Assembly (NCBI GenBank): GCA_047602055.1
Contig: JASGIG010000001.1
Span: 372,001-436,000, forward strand
Reading direction: 5' to 3'
DNA from: JAODBQ01 sp047602055
GTDB taxonomy: Bacteria > Actinomycetota > Acidimicrobiia > Acidimicrobiales > Ilumatobacteraceae
Length of the DNA: 64,000 nt
Made by a program: the position numbers and the translations under genes. Shown one piece after another: positions 40,064 to 49,820 of this stretch (within the stretch, counting starts at the first letter, position 1; every line of letters starts with the position of its first letter). The notes beneath the pieces were generated by a model. That model searched no databases. It saw only the letters and a list, made by a program, of their open reading frames with translations, and was not told the DNA's origin.

Positions 40064-41596
40064 CTACTTGCCGAAGGCGCCGGCGAGGTCTGACAGCTCG
40101 CCGTACCGGGAGATGAGGCCCGGCAGGACGCCGAAGGCGATGGTGGTGATCCCGGTGATCGCCAGCGCGGCCTGCAGCGACGTCGGCACCCGCACCGGGG
40201 TGACGTCACCGTCGGGCACCGGCTTCATCCACATCTCCCGCATCACGGTGATGTAGTACGCCGTGGCGACCACGGTGTTGATCGCGGCGATCACGGCGAT
40301 GCTGTAGCCCCACCCGCCACCGGCGTCGAGGACCGCACGGAACACGCCGAACTTCGCGTACCAGCCACCGAGCGGGGGCATGCCCATCAGCGAGGCCAGG
40401 AAGATCGTCATCAGCACCGCCAGCCCGGGGGCGTAGCTGAACAGGCCGCCGTAGCTGCTGATCTCGCCGCTGCGGGTCTTGCGGCTGACGGCGATGACGA
40501 CGGCGAACGCACCGAGGTTCGTCGCCGAGTAGATCACCAGGTACACCATCACGGCCCGCAGCGACGCCCCGGCGGCGCCGTTCGTGCCGGCGACGGCCAG
40601 CGGCATCAGGATGAACCCGCCGTGGCTGACGCTGGAGTAGGCGAGCATGCGGACGATGTTCGTCTGGCGCAGGGCGAGCAGGTTGCCGATGCTCATGGTC
40701 AGCGCGGCGAGCACCCACATGAACGGCTGGTAGATCTGCTCGGCCTGCGGGAAGGCCAGGTACACGAGCAGGATCAGCGCGGTGAACCCGGCCGCCTTGG
40801 AGGCCACGCTGAAGAACGCGGTGATCGGCGTCGGCGCACCCTCGTAGGTGTCGGGCGCCCACGTGTGGAACGGCACGGCGCTGACCTTGAACGCGAAGCC
40901 GACGATCACGAAGACGATGCCGAGCACCTCGACGCCGGCGAGCTTGCCGTCGCCGGTGATCGCCGCACCGATCTCACTGAGCTTGGTGCTGTTGGCCACG
41001 CCGAACAGCAGGCTCATCCCGTACAGCATCACCGCGCTGGCGAACACACCCATCACGTAGTACTTGACGCCGGCCTCGTTGCTCTTCGAGTCGCGCTTGC
41101 GCCACGCGGCGAGCATGTACGACGGGATCGACAGCAGCTCGAGGGCGACGAACACGCTCACCAGGTCGCGCGCCGAGGTCATCATCACCATGCCGAGGAT
41201 CGAGCTGAGCAGGAGCACGTAGTACTCGCCCGGGTACACCCGACTCTCCTCGACGTCGTTGACCGACAGCAGCACGACGATGTAGCCGATCAGCAGGAAC
41301 ATCGCCTTGAGCACGAGGCTGAAGTTGTCGACGACGTAGCGGCCGTCGAACATCGACCGCGGCGCCACGTCGACGTCGCCCTTGGTGGCCAGCGTCACCA
41401 ACGGCAGCGCAGCGACGAGCAGGACGAACCCGGAGATCGTCGACGTGATCCAGCGGCGCTGCTCGCTGACGAACAGGTCGACGAGCAGGACCACGCAGAT
41501 GCCGACCGCGAGGATGATCTCGGGCGCGATCGCGTGGTAGTCGACCCGCGGCCGGACGAAGTCGGCCGCCAGCAGCGACGAGAGGGCACCGACCAC
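40064..41596 (-). CDS. nuoN: Complex I subunit N (operon 1)
   Basis: Product is 510 aa from GTG 41596. Polytopic antiporter-like subunit: YEGAPTPITAFFSVASKAAG and YSSVSHGGFILMPLAV carry the lysine and histidine positions of the proton path. About 14 membrane segments. Last gene of nuoABCDHIJKLMN, 3 bases after nuoM. Followed by the repeat D array and midA. Confidence 0.95.
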   Translation of the reverse strand: MVGALSSLLAADFVRPRVDYHAIAPEIILAVGICVVLLVDLFVSEQRRWITSTISGFVLLVAALPLVTLATKGDVDVAPRSMFDGRYVVDNFSLVLKAMFLLIGYIVVLLSVNDVEESRVYPGEYYVLLLSSILGMVMMTSARDLVSVFVALELLSIPSYMLAAWRKRDSKSNEAGVKYYVMGVFASAVMLYGMSLLFGVANSTKLSEIGAAITGDGKLAGVEVLGIVFVIVGFAFKVSAVPFHTWAPDTYEGAPTPITAFFSVASKAAGFTALILLVYLAFPQAEQIYQPFMWVLAALTMSIGNLLALRQTNIVRMLAYSSVSHGGFILMPLAVAGTNGAAGASLRAVMVYLVIYSATNLGAFAVVIAVSRKTRSGEISSYGGLFSYAPGLAVLMTIFLASLMGMPPLGGWYAKFGVFRAVLDAGGGWGYSIAVIAAINTVVATAYYITVMREMWMKPVPDGDVTPVRVPTSLQAALAITGITTIAFGVLPGLISRYGELSDLAGAFGK

Positions 41597-41599
41597 TGG

Positions 41600-43222
41600 C
41601 TAGTTCCCGCCGAAGACGCCGAGCAGGTGAGTGACGGCGGGGTCGGTGATCTTGAACAGCAGCTGCGGGTAGACGCCGAGCACGACGATGCCGATCAGCA
41701 GCGGGATCCAGGCGATCCACTCGTACGGACCGACGTCGTGCAGGTCCACGTGGTGGTCGTCGTGCGGGTTGCCGGCCGCGCCGACCGAGTGCGCCAGATG
41801 GGCGTCGGCGACGAACTCGGGGTTGGGCTCGCCGAACGCGGTGCGCTGGTACAGCCACAGCAGGTACGCCGCGGCGAGCACCGTGCCGAGGGCGGCGACG
41901 ATCATGTAGGTGCGGAACGCCGACAGGCTGAGGCCGCCGAACGGCAGCCCGTCGCCGTGCAGCGGGTTGTACGCGCTGAGGATCGCCGGGAACTCGCCCC
42001 AGAACCCGGCCAGGCCGGGCAGGCCGAGCGAAGCCATCGCGCAGAACCCGAGGATCCAGCCGAGCTTCGGGATCTGCTTGAGCAGGCCACGCAGGCGGGC
42101 GATCTCCAGCGTGTGGTAGCGGTCCTTCACCGAGCCGGCGAGGAAGAACAACATGCCGGTGATCAATCCGTGGGCGACCATGCCGAACACTGCGGCGTTG
42201 ATGCCGAGCGGCGTCAGCGTGGCGATGCCGAGCATCACGAAGCCCATGTGGGCCACCGACGAGAATGCGATCAGGCGCTTCATGTCGGTCTGCGCCAGGC
42301 AGCCGAGGGCGCCGTAGATGATCCCGATCACGGCGAGGATGCCGATCCACGGCGCCCACTTCACCGCGGCCTGCGGCAGGAACGGGATGGCGATGCGCAC
42401 GAAGCCGTACGTACCGAGCTTCAGCAGGATCGCGGCGAGGATCACCGAGCCCTGCGTCGGCGCCTGGGTGTGGGCGTCGGGCAGCCAGGTGTGGAACGGG
42501 AACATCGGCACCTTGACGGCGAAGCCGATGAACATGCCGGCGAACACCCACACCGCGGTGTTGGTCGCCAGCGACTGGCCGTGCTCGTAGAACCACGAGA
42601 AGGCGAAGCTGCCGTTCGGGTCGCTGTTGCCCTTCGTCAGGATGAACAGGGCGACGAACGACACGAGCATCAGCGCCGAGCCGAACATCGTGTACAGGAA
42701 GAACTTCAACGACGCGTACTGGCGGTTCTCACCGCCCCACACGCCGATCATGAAGTACATCGGCAGCAGGACGACCTCGAAGAAGACGAAGAACAGGATC
42801 AGGTCCTGGGCGATGAACGTGCCCGCCATCCCCGTCTGCAGGATGAGCATGAGGATGAAGAACGCCTTGGGGTTCCCCGGCTCGGGGATGTGGTTCCAGG
42901 AGTAGATCATCACCAGCAGGGTGATCACCATCGACAGGATGTACAGCGGCAGGCTGATGCCGTCGAGGCCGATCGTGTACGTCGCCTTGATCGGCTTGAT
43001 CCACGACGTCGCCACGGAGAACTGCTGGACGTCGGCCTTGCCGTAGTCGAACAGGGCGAGCGTGACGATGCCGACGGCCAACGTCACCGCCGCGGTGAGG
43101 ATGCCGATCTGCTTGACCAGCGCCTCCTCCCGCTTGGGGATGAACAGCATGATCAGCACCCCGACGAGCGGGAGGAAGGTGCCGACGCTGAGGATCCAGT
43201 TGTTGTCGCTGAGGGTGTTCAT
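41600..43222 (-). CDS. nuoM: Complex I subunit M (operon 1)
   Basis: Product is 540 aa. HTWLPDAHTQAPTQGSVILA, FFVFFEVVLLPMYFMIGVWG (with the conserved Glu of TM5) and AFSSVAHMGFVMLGIA are classic NuoM motifs. A His-rich loop (DAHLAHSVGAAGNPHDDHHV) sits near the C-terminus. Membrane-arm proton pump subunit. Confidence 0.95.
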   Translation of the reverse strand: MNTLSDNNWILSVGTFLPLVGVLIMLFIPKREEALVKQIGILTAAVTLAVGIVTLALFDYGKADVQQFSVATSWIKPIKATYTIGLDGISLPLYILSMVITLLVMIYSWNHIPEPGNPKAFFILMLILQTGMAGTFIAQDLILFFVFFEVVLLPMYFMIGVWGGENRQYASLKFFLYTMFGSALMLVSFVALFILTKGNSDPNGSFAFSWFYEHGQSLATNTAVWVFAGMFIGFAVKVPMFPFHTWLPDAHTQAPTQGSVILAAILLKLGTYGFVRIAIPFLPQAAVKWAPWIGILAVIGIIYGALGCLAQTDMKRLIAFSSVAHMGFVMLGIATLTPLGINAAVFGMVAHGLITGMLFFLAGSVKDRYHTLEIARLRGLLKQIPKLGWILGFCAMASLGLPGLAGFWGEFPAILSAYNPLHGDGLPFGGLSLSAFRTYMIVAALGTVLAAAYLLWLYQRTAFGEPNPEFVADAHLAHSVGAAGNPHDDHHVDLHDVGPYEWIAWIPLLIGIVVLGVYPQLLFKITDPAVTHLLGVFGGN

Positions 43223-43229
43223 GCGGCCT

Positions 43230-45569
43230 CTACGTGTTCACGATGACGAGCACGAGCGCACCGATTGCTGCGGCACCGAACAGCAACGCTCCGTACTGGT
43301 TGATCCTGCCTGATTGCACCGGTCGCAGGGCGCCGCCGGTTTCGCGCGCCACCGCCCCGCTGCCGTTGACCGCCCCGTCGACCACTCGCTGGTCGATGTT
43401 GCGGTAGACCCACTGCCCCGTCCGCTTGCCGCCGAGGCCGACGGCGTTGACGATCCCGTCGAGCACGTGCTGGTTGATCCAGTACGCGGCCTGGGCGATC
43501 GGGTGGGCGACGGCGTGGACGATCCCCTTCTCGTAGAGGTCGTCCAGGTAGTACTTGTTCGCCAAGAACAGGTAGCCGCCTCGCAGCACCTTGTTGCGCC
43601 GGGTGAGGCCCTTGAGCGCCGAGGCACCCTCGCCGTAGAGCGCCCTGCAGATGCCGAGGCTGACGAGGAAGCCGGCCAGCACCAGCACGATCGAGGGCAG
43701 GGCGTTGACCCACTTGAACGTGGCGTGGCTGAGCTCGGGGAAGAACTCGCCGGCGGCCGGGGCGACCCACTCGGTGAACTTCTCGATGTGGAACGGCGCG
43801 GCGTTCAGATAGCCGGAGAAGATCGCCAGCACGGCAAGGATCATGATCGGTACGAGCAGCAGCGCCGGCGAATCGGTCTTGACGATGAACCCGTGCGCCG
43901 GGGCGTGGTGGTCGTCGTGACCGTGAGCGTCATGGCCGTGGCTGACGCTGGCGGCGACCCGCTCCTCCTCGCGCAGCAGGGCGATGTCGGCCGGCTGCGG
44001 GGACAGGGCGTCGGCGTCGAGCGGATCGTCCTCGGTGCCGGCATGGGCGTCGTGGGCGTGCTCGCCGGCGGCGGCGCCACGCGGCTTGCCGAAGAACGTC
44101 AGGTAGGTGGCCCGGGTCATGTACGCGGTGGTCATGAACGCACCCACCAGACCGATGATCCAGAACACCGTGTAGTGGTTGTTGTGGGCGTTGTCGATGA
44201 TCTCGTCCTTCGAGAAGAAGCCCGAGAAGAACGGCACGCCGCACAGCGCCAGCGTGGAGATGATCCAGCACGCCGCGGTGATCGGCATCTTCTTCGCCAG
44301 ACCGCCCATGTCCTTGCGCATGTCGAAGCTGTGGTGCGAGCCGGTGTGGCTGACCGATCCGGCGCACAGGAACAGGCAGCACTTGAAGAACGCGTGGGTG
44401 AAGATGTGGAACACGGCCGGCACCCAGGCCCCGACGCCGAGACCCATCATCATGTAGCCGAGCTGGCTGACCGTCGAGTACGCCAGCACCTTCTTGATGT
44501 CGCTCTGGACGAACGCCAGAAGCGCGGCGACGACGATCGTGATGCCACCGATCACGGCGATGAAGTTGACGTGCTGACCGGCGACGTTGATGTCCAGGCC
44601 GGCGTGGAACACGGGGTACAGGCGGGCGACGAGGAACACGCCGGCGACGACCATCGTCGAGCTGTGCAGCAGGGACGACACCGGTGTCGGCCCGGCCATC
44701 GCGTCGGGCAACCACGTGTGCAGCGGGAACTGGCCGCTCTTGCCGATGCAGGCGACGAACAAGGCGACGGCGCCCATCAGCAGGACGGTGTGGCTGGTCG
44801 AGCCGTCGAGCGCCTTCTGGCTGATCTCCTGGATGGAGAACGTGCCCATCCCGCCGAACAGGATCGCCGTGCCGACGAGCAGGCCGACGTCGCCGACGCG
44901 GACCGTGAAGAACGCCTTCAACGCCGCCCGGCTGTTGGCCTCCTCCTCCCACCAGTGCCCGATCAGCATGAACGAGCACAGGCCCATGATCTCCCAGCCG
45001 AGGATCAGCTGGACCATGTTCTCGGCGAGGACCATGACCAGCATCCCGGCACTGAACAAGGTCAGGGCGGCGAAGAAGTGCGTGTAGCGGCGGTCGCCGC
45101 GGACGTACTCGAGCGAGTAGATCTGCACGAGCAGCGAGATGAACGCGACGAGCAGCAGGAGCATCACCGACAGGCCGTCGATGTGCTGGCCGATCGAGAA
45201 CCTCAGGCCACCGCTCTGCCACCACGTCCACGACTTGATCACCGGCTCGGTGTAGACGCCGTGCTCGGTCTCCAGCGCCGAGCGGATCAGCGTGCTGACG
45301 CCACCGACCACCCCGCGGGCGTGCTCCTCACCGCCACCGGCGGCGTGGGCATCGTTCACCCGCTGGATCCACTGGACCGCGGTGCCGATGGCGATCACCA
45401 GCGACGCGCCGATGCTCAGCAGGCCGAGCTCGGAGCCCTTCATCGGCAGACGCTTGCCGAACAGGATGATCAGCGCGAACGCCACCGCCGGGATCAGCGG
45501 GATCAGCCAGGCGTGTTCGAGGAACCACCCGGCGGCGTGCTCGGCGCCTTCTGCGTACGCGAGGAACAT
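43230..45569 (-). CDS. nuoL: Complex I subunit L with long His-rich loop (operon 1)
   Basis: Product is 779 aa, about 140 more than the second NuoL in this window (637 aa). HTWLPDAMAGPTPVSSLLHS, YSTVSQLGYMMMGLGVGAWV and FFSKDEIIDNA are typical. The extra length lies mainly in a periplasmic or cytoplasmic loop after the TM12 region, with GEHAHDAHAGTEDD (~498-512) and SHGHDAHGHDDHHAPAHG (~540-559), and in a C-terminal extension. Terminal subunit of the membrane arm with the lateral helix. Starts on the nuoK stop (ATGA). Confidence 0.95.
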   Translation of the reverse strand: MFLAYAEGAEHAAGWFLEHAWLIPLIPAVAFALIILFGKRLPMKGSELGLLSIGASLVIAIGTAVQWIQRVNDAHAAGGGEEHARGVVGGVSTLIRSALETEHGVYTEPVIKSWTWWQSGGLRFSIGQHIDGLSVMLLLLVAFISLLVQIYSLEYVRGDRRYTHFFAALTLFSAGMLVMVLAENMVQLILGWEIMGLCSFMLIGHWWEEEANSRAALKAFFTVRVGDVGLLVGTAILFGGMGTFSIQEISQKALDGSTSHTVLLMGAVALFVACIGKSGQFPLHTWLPDAMAGPTPVSSLLHSSTMVVAGVFLVARLYPVFHAGLDINVAGQHVNFIAVIGGITIVVAALLAFVQSDIKKVLAYSTVSQLGYMMMGLGVGAWVPAVFHIFTHAFFKCCLFLCAGSVSHTGSHHSFDMRKDMGGLAKKMPITAACWIISTLALCGVPFFSGFFSKDEIIDNAHNNHYTVFWIIGLVGAFMTTAYMTRATYLTFFGKPRGAAAGEHAHDAHAGTEDDPLDADALSPQPADIALLREEERVAASVSHGHDAHGHDDHHAPAHGFIVKTDSPALLLVPIMILAVLAIFSGYLNAAPFHIEKFTEWVAPAAGEFFPELSHATFKWVNALPSIVLVLAGFLVSLGICRALYGEGASALKGLTRRNKVLRGGYLFLANKYYLDDLYEKGIVHAVAHPIAQAAYWINQHVLDGIVNAVGLGGKRTGQWVYRNIDQRVVDGAVNGSGAVARETGGALRPVQSGRINQYGALLFGAAAIGALVLVIVNT

Positions 45570-45868
45570 CAGCCCTTCATCTCCGACAGCTCGTCGAGGG
45601 CGATGCTCTTGCGGTTGCGGTAGACGAGCAGCACCAGTGCCAAGCCGACGCCGACCTCGGCGGCCGCGACGGCGATGATGAACAGGGCGAACACGTTGCC
45701 GTCGACGTTCCCGTTGAACAGGCTGAACGCCAGCAGGTTGATGTTCACCGAGTTGAGGATCAGCTCGATGCCCATCAGCACCATCACGCCGTTCTTGCGG
45801 GCGATGACGCCGTAGACGCCGATGCAGAACAGGACGGCACCGAGCAGGAGGAACTGGTTGAGCAGCAT
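45569..45868 (-). CDS. nuoK: Complex I subunit K (operon 1)
   Basis: Product is 99 aa, three membrane helices: FLLLGAVLFCIGVYGVIARK, GIELILNSVNINLLAFSL (with the conserved membrane Glu) and FALFIIAVAAAEVGVGLALV (second Glu). Usual length. Overlaps nuoL and starts 2 bases after nuoJ. Confidence 0.96.
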   Translation of the reverse strand: MLLNQFLLLGAVLFCIGVYGVIARKNGVMVLMGIELILNSVNINLLAFSLFNGNVDGNVFALFIIAVAAAEVGVGLALVLLVYRNRKSIALDELSEMKG

Positions 45869-45870
45869 CG

Positions 45871-46386
45871 TCAGTCCTTCCGCGCCAGGACGATCGCGCC
45901 GACGACGGCGATGAGCAGCAGGAACGACAGCGCCCAGAACGGCAGCAGGTACGGGGCGAAGATGCGGTCGGCGACGGCCCGCGTCGGGATTGGTGTGGCG
46001 TCGGCCGGCAGCTTCTCGCCGCGGTAGCCGTCGATCAGCACATAGACCATGACGCCGAGCATGATCAGCGCCACCGGGATGCCGATGCCGAAGTTCTTGT
46101 TGTCGAGGTCGGCGTCACGGCCGAGCTTGGCGCGGGTGAGCATCACGCCGAACAGGAACAGGACCATCACCGCGCCGATGTAGACGAGCACCTGGGTGAC
46201 GGCGACGAACTCGGCGGCGAGCAGCACGTACTGGGCGGCGGCACCGGCCATCACTGCCACCAGCGACAGCGCGGCGTGGATGATGTTGCGGTTGGTGACG
46301 ACGCTGATCGCCGCCACGATCATGACGGCGGCGATGATCCCGAAGCCGATGTTCTGGGCCACCAGCACGTCGGACGCGGCAAGCAT
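45871..46386 (-). CDS. nuoJ: Complex I subunit J (operon 1)
   Basis: Product is 171 aa from ATG 46386 (MLAASDVLVAQNIGFGIIAA), overlapping the nuoI stop as ATGA. HAALSLVAVMAGAAAQYVLL and FVAVTQVLVYIGAVMVLFLF, including the conserved TM3 Tyr-Ile-Gly-Ala, mark NuoJ. Five membrane helices. Part of the quinone-coupling axis. Confidence 0.94.
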   Translation of the reverse strand: MLAASDVLVAQNIGFGIIAAVMIVAAISVVTNRNIIHAALSLVAVMAGAAAQYVLLAAEFVAVTQVLVYIGAVMVLFLFGVMLTRAKLGRDADLDNKNFGIGIPVALIMLGVMVYVLIDGYRGEKLPADATPIPTRAVADRIFAPYLLPFWALSFLLLIAVVGAIVLARKD

Positions 46387-46910
46387 CACTTCTTGCCCTT
46401 CTTGTCCGCGCCGGCCTCGAGCGCCGGCGGCTCGGGCACCGTCTCCATCCACTCGCCGAGCTTGGTCTTGTCGTGCAGCAGGTCGGCGATGCGCGGCTCG
46501 CTGTACTCGTACTCGGGGCTCCAGAACAAGGCGTCGAACGGGCACACCTCGACGCAGATGCCGCAGTACATGCACAGCGCGTAGTCGATGTCGAAGCGGT
46601 CGAGGTTGTTGACCTTGCGCGGCGCGCCACCGGCACGGCGCGGCGGGGCGAGCTGCTTGTGGCCCTCGATGTAGATGCACCAGTCCGGGCAGCTGCGCGC
46701 GCAGAGCATGCAGACCGTGCAGTTGTCCTCGCGCAGCGCGATGACGCCGCGGGCGCGCAGCGGCGGCGCTTCCTTCTCGTGCGGGTACTGCACCGTGGCC
46801 GCACCACCGCCCTGCTTGCGGGGCTTGAGCGTCTGGCCGAGCTCGGTGGCGGTGACCTGCAGGCCCTTGAGGAACGAGGCCAGGCCGGTCTTGGGCTTCG
46901 TGCCGCTCAT
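46386..46910 (-). CDS. nuoI: Complex I subunit I, 2x[4Fe-4S] (operon 1)
   Basis: Product is 174 aa. Cys64/67/70 with Cys74 (CTVCMLCARSCP) and Cys113/116/119 with Cys123 (CMYCGICVEVCP) bind clusters N6a and N6b. Shorter than the second NuoI (264 aa). With no NuoEFG it would be the distal-most Fe-S carrier seen, a possible direct entry point for ferredoxin or another donor. Confidence 0.95.
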   Translation of the reverse strand: MSGTKPKTGLASFLKGLQVTATELGQTLKPRKQGGGAATVQYPHEKEAPPLRARGVIALREDNCTVCMLCARSCPDWCIYIEGHKQLAPPRRAGGAPRKVNNLDRFDIDYALCMYCGICVEVCPFDALFWSPEYEYSEPRIADLLHDKTKLGEWMETVPEPPALEAGADKKGKK

Positions 46911-47983
46911 CAGAACATCACCTTCAGGATCGCCGTGACGGCGATGTTGGCCAGCGAGAGCGGGATGAGCACCTTCCAGGCGAAGCGCTGCAGCTGGTCC
47001 TCACGCAAGCGGGGATAGCTGAAGCGGACCCACATCACCATGAAGCTGAGCACGATCATCTTGGTGAACAGGATGATCGGCCCGACGACGTTCATCCAGT
47101 TGTCGACGCCGTCGAACAGCCCGGGTCCGGTCGTCTTCCAGCCGAACCATGCGAACGGGACGCCCCAGCCGCCGAGGAACAGGACGCTGGCGATCAGGCT
47201 GAACACGCCGACGGCGGCGAACTCGGCGATGAAGAAGATCAGGAAGCGGAAGCCCGAGTACTCGGTCATGTAGCCCGAGACCAGCTCGGACTCGGCGATC
47301 GGCATGTCGAACGGCGTCTGCGTCAGCTCGGCCTGGATGGCGATCATGAAGATCACGAAGCCGACGAACTGGGTGAGCAGGTAGGGGTTGCCGAGGCCGT
47401 TCCACCCGAAGATCGCGGCGTGCTCGCTGTTCTGGCGCCACACGATCTGCTGCAGGTTCATCGTGCCGGCCTGGATGATCACGCCGATCACCGCCAGCAT
47501 CATCGGCAGCTCGTAGGCGATCAGCTGGCCGGCGGCGCGCAGACCGCCGAGCAGCGAGTACTTGTTGGCACTGCTCCACCCGGCGATCAGCACGCCGAGC
47601 GTGGAGATGCTCGACACGGCGAGCATGTAGAACACGCCGGCGTCGAAGTTCGTGAAGTACGCATCCGGGCCCCACGGCATCACCGCGACGAGCAGGAACG
47701 TCGACACCAGCACCATCAGCGGGGCGATCTTGAACACCCGCTTATCGGCCTGCGTCGGGTACAGGTCCTCCTTCTGCAACCACTTGCCGACCTCGGCGAA
47801 CAGCTGCATCGAGCCGTACGGCCCGGCCTCCATGGGACCGAGGCGGCTCTGCATGAACGACATCATCTTGAACAGGAACAGGTAGACGATCGTGCCGGCC
47901 GGCAGCAGCACGGCGACCGTGCCGCCGAGGACGCGCAGCAGCGACTGCCCCCAGTAGGGGATGGAGACGGCGACGAGGCTCAT
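46910..47983 (-). CDS. nuoH: Complex I subunit H (operon 1)
   Basis: Product is 357 aa from ATG 47983 (MSLVAVSIPYWGQSLLRVLG), overlapping the nuoD stop as ATGA. QSRLGPMEAGPYGSMQLFAE, AYELPMMLAVIGVII and TQTPFDMPIAESELVSGYMT are the quinone-site motifs. Eight or so membrane helices. It follows nuoD directly, where E, F and G normally stand. Confidence 0.95.
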   Translation of the reverse strand: MSLVAVSIPYWGQSLLRVLGGTVAVLLPAGTIVYLFLFKMMSFMQSRLGPMEAGPYGSMQLFAEVGKWLQKEDLYPTQADKRVFKIAPLMVLVSTFLLVAVMPWGPDAYFTNFDAGVFYMLAVSSISTLGVLIAGWSSANKYSLLGGLRAAGQLIAYELPMMLAVIGVIIQAGTMNLQQIVWRQNSEHAAIFGWNGLGNPYLLTQFVGFVIFMIAIQAELTQTPFDMPIAESELVSGYMTEYSGFRFLIFFIAEFAAVGVFSLIASVLFLGGWGVPFAWFGWKTTGPGLFDGVDNWMNVVGPIILFTKMIVLSFMVMWVRFSYPRLREDQLQRFAWKVLIPLSLANIAVTAILKVMF

Positions 47984-49152
47984 CTGTCGATGTCGCCGAG
48001 GATGAAGTAGAGGCTGGCGAGGACGGTGACGACGTCGGGCACGTACACGCCGCGCAGCACCCACGGGGCGATGGAGATGTTGTTGAAGCTGGCGCTGCGG
48101 ATCTTCACCCGGAACGGCCCGAGATCGCCCTTGCTGACGACGTAGTAGCCCATCTCGCCGAGCGGGTTCTCCGTCGACACCCAGGCCTCGCCCTCGGGCA
48201 CCTTGATGATGCGCGGCACCTTGGCCATGATCGGCCCGGCCGGCAGCCCGTCGAGCAGCTGGTCGACGATCTTGGTGGCCTCACGGGTCTCCTGGAGGCG
48301 CACCCAGCAGCGGGCGAAGCTGTCGCCGTCCGGGTGGGTCCAGACCTTGAAGTCGACCTTGTCGTAGGCGAGCGGCAGGCGCTGGTCGCGGCGCAGGTCC
48401 CAGTCGACGCCACTGGCGCGCAGGTTGGCCCCCGACAGGCCGTACTGCAGGGCGACCTCCTTGGGGATCACGCCGACGCCGCGGGTACGGGTCTGGAACA
48501 CGACGTTGCCGAACAGCAGGTCCTCGACCTCGTCGCAGAACTTGCGGAGGCGCTTCATCACCGAGCGGGTCTCGTCGACGAACCCGGCGGGCAGGTCGTC
48601 CTTGAGGCCGCCGATGCGGTCGAAGTTCGGGTGGAAGCGCCCGCCGGTGGCCGACTCGATCAGGTTGAGGACGTGCTCGCGGTCACGGAACGCGTAGAAG
48701 ACCGGCGTCACCGCGCCCATCTGCGCCCCGAGGTCGCCGAGGAACAGCGAGATGTTGGCGATCCGGCTGAGCTCGAACAGGATCGTGCGGATCCACTGGG
48801 CCCGCGGCGGGGCCTCGATGTCCATCAGCTTCTCGGCGGCGAGGATGAACGGCACCTCGTTGGCGAAGCTGCCCAACCAGTCGATCCGGTTGATCAGCGT
48901 CGTCACCTGCGGGAAGGTGCGGACCTCGGTGAGCTTCTCGTAGCCACGGTGCATGTAGCCGGCGGACGGCTCGGCCCACACGACCTGCTCGCCGTCGAGG
49001 CGGACGATGATCCGCAGCGTGCCGTGCGTCGCCGGGTGCTGCGGACCGATGTTCAGCGTCATGCCCTCGGTCTCGAGCTCCACGTTGAGCCGGGCGTCGG
49101 CGGCCTGAGCGGCGATGTAGCCGAGCTTGTCGCGGTCGGCGAGATCGGTCAT
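47980..49152 (-). CDS. nuoD: Complex I subunit D (operon 1)
   Basis: Product is 390 aa from ATG 49152. TLNIGPQHPATHGTLRIIVR, GYMHRGYEKLTEVRTF (Arg69 is the counterpart of the Arg methylated in mitochondrial NDUFS2), PPRAQWIRTILFELSRIANI and the C-terminal VPDVVTVLASLYFILGDIDR are characteristic. Forms the quinone-binding cavity with NuoB; the His-Pro loop GPQHPATHG holds the quinone-ligand His. Length normal. Confidence 0.96.
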   Translation of the reverse strand: MTDLADRDKLGYIAAQAADARLNVELETEGMTLNIGPQHPATHGTLRIIVRLDGEQVVWAEPSAGYMHRGYEKLTEVRTFPQVTTLINRIDWLGSFANEVPFILAAEKLMDIEAPPRAQWIRTILFELSRIANISLFLGDLGAQMGAVTPVFYAFRDREHVLNLIESATGGRFHPNFDRIGGLKDDLPAGFVDETRSVMKRLRKFCDEVEDLLFGNVVFQTRTRGVGVIPKEVALQYGLSGANLRASGVDWDLRRDQRLPLAYDKVDFKVWTHPDGDSFARCWVRLQETREATKIVDQLLDGLPAGPIMAKVPRIIKVPEGEAWVSTENPLGEMGYYVVSKGDLGPFRVKIRSASFNNISIAPWVLRGVYVPDVVTVLASLYFILGDIDR

Positions 49153-49820
49153 GACTGACCGCCTTCCTCGTCGTCGCCGTCGCCGGGCAGCGGCTCGACG
49201 TCGACGATGCCCGGCCACGGCTTGAGGATCCGTGACAGCAGCGGGTAGTCCTTGCGAAGCGGGTGGCCCTCGAAGTCGACCGGCAGGTACATGTTGCGCA
49301 GGTCGTTGTGCCCGGCGAAGTCGATGCCGAACATCTCGTGGGCCTCGCGCTCGTGCCAGTTGGCGCCGGCGTACACCGGTACCCAGCTCGGCACCGTGAG
49401 GTCGCCGTCGGGCACATCCGCCTTGACCGTCACGCCGACGTGCAGCTTGGTGCTGTGCAACCGGGCGAACACCTGGAAGCGGGTCTCACCGCCGGTGTAG
49501 CCTTGGCTGATCTCGGTGTCGCGCTCGGGCGTCGGCGACGTCGGGTCGTCCTCACCGCGGCCGAACGGGCTCGGCAGCCAGTCGAGCGCCGACAGGAAGC
49601 AGAAGTAGTCGAAGCCGACGACGTCGCGCAGGGCGAACCCGGCCTCGCGCCACGCCTCGGTGGTGACCCGCAGCCACACGTCGTCGCCGGGCTTGACGAG
49701 CGTGTCGACGAGCGCCTCGCCCAGCGCCGAGCGCATCTGGTCGACGACCTGCTCGCGCAGCCCGTCGCCCGGCAGTGCCGGCGTCTCCGCGTCCGTCGAT
49801 GTGGTCACCGTGTCGGTCAT
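49149..49820 (-). CDS. nuoC: Complex I subunit C (operon 1)
   Basis: Product is 223 aa from ATG 49820. VVGFDYFCFLSALDWLPS, YAGANWHEREAHEMFGIDFA (the conserved ER.ayDmFGi-like motif) and LPVDFEGHPLRKDYPLLS identify NuoC. Separate from nuoD, not fused. Overlaps nuoB and nuoD by ATGA junctions. Confidence 0.95.
   Translation of the reverse strand: MTDTVTTSTDAETPALPGDGLREQVVDQMRSALGEALVDTLVKPGDDVWLRVTTEAWREAGFALRDVVGFDYFCFLSALDWLPSPFGRGEDDPTSPTPERDTEISQGYTGGETRFQVFARLHSTKLHVGVTVKADVPDGDLTVPSWVPVYAGANWHEREAHEMFGIDFAGHNDLRNMYLPVDFEGHPLRKDYPLLSRILKPWPGIVDVEPLPGDGDDEEGGQS

Noticed and set aside
43314..45623. Plus-strand frame of 769 codons opposite nuoL (and similar ones opposite nuoM, nuoN and the second nuo operon)
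   Set aside because: The same antisense shadow effect; no start context and low-complexity translation.
47960..48000. Search for nuoE, nuoF and nuoG between nuoD and nuoH
   Set aside because: The two genes overlap by four bases and no NADH-, FMN- or thioredoxin-type motifs occur anywhere between 40 and 51 kb.
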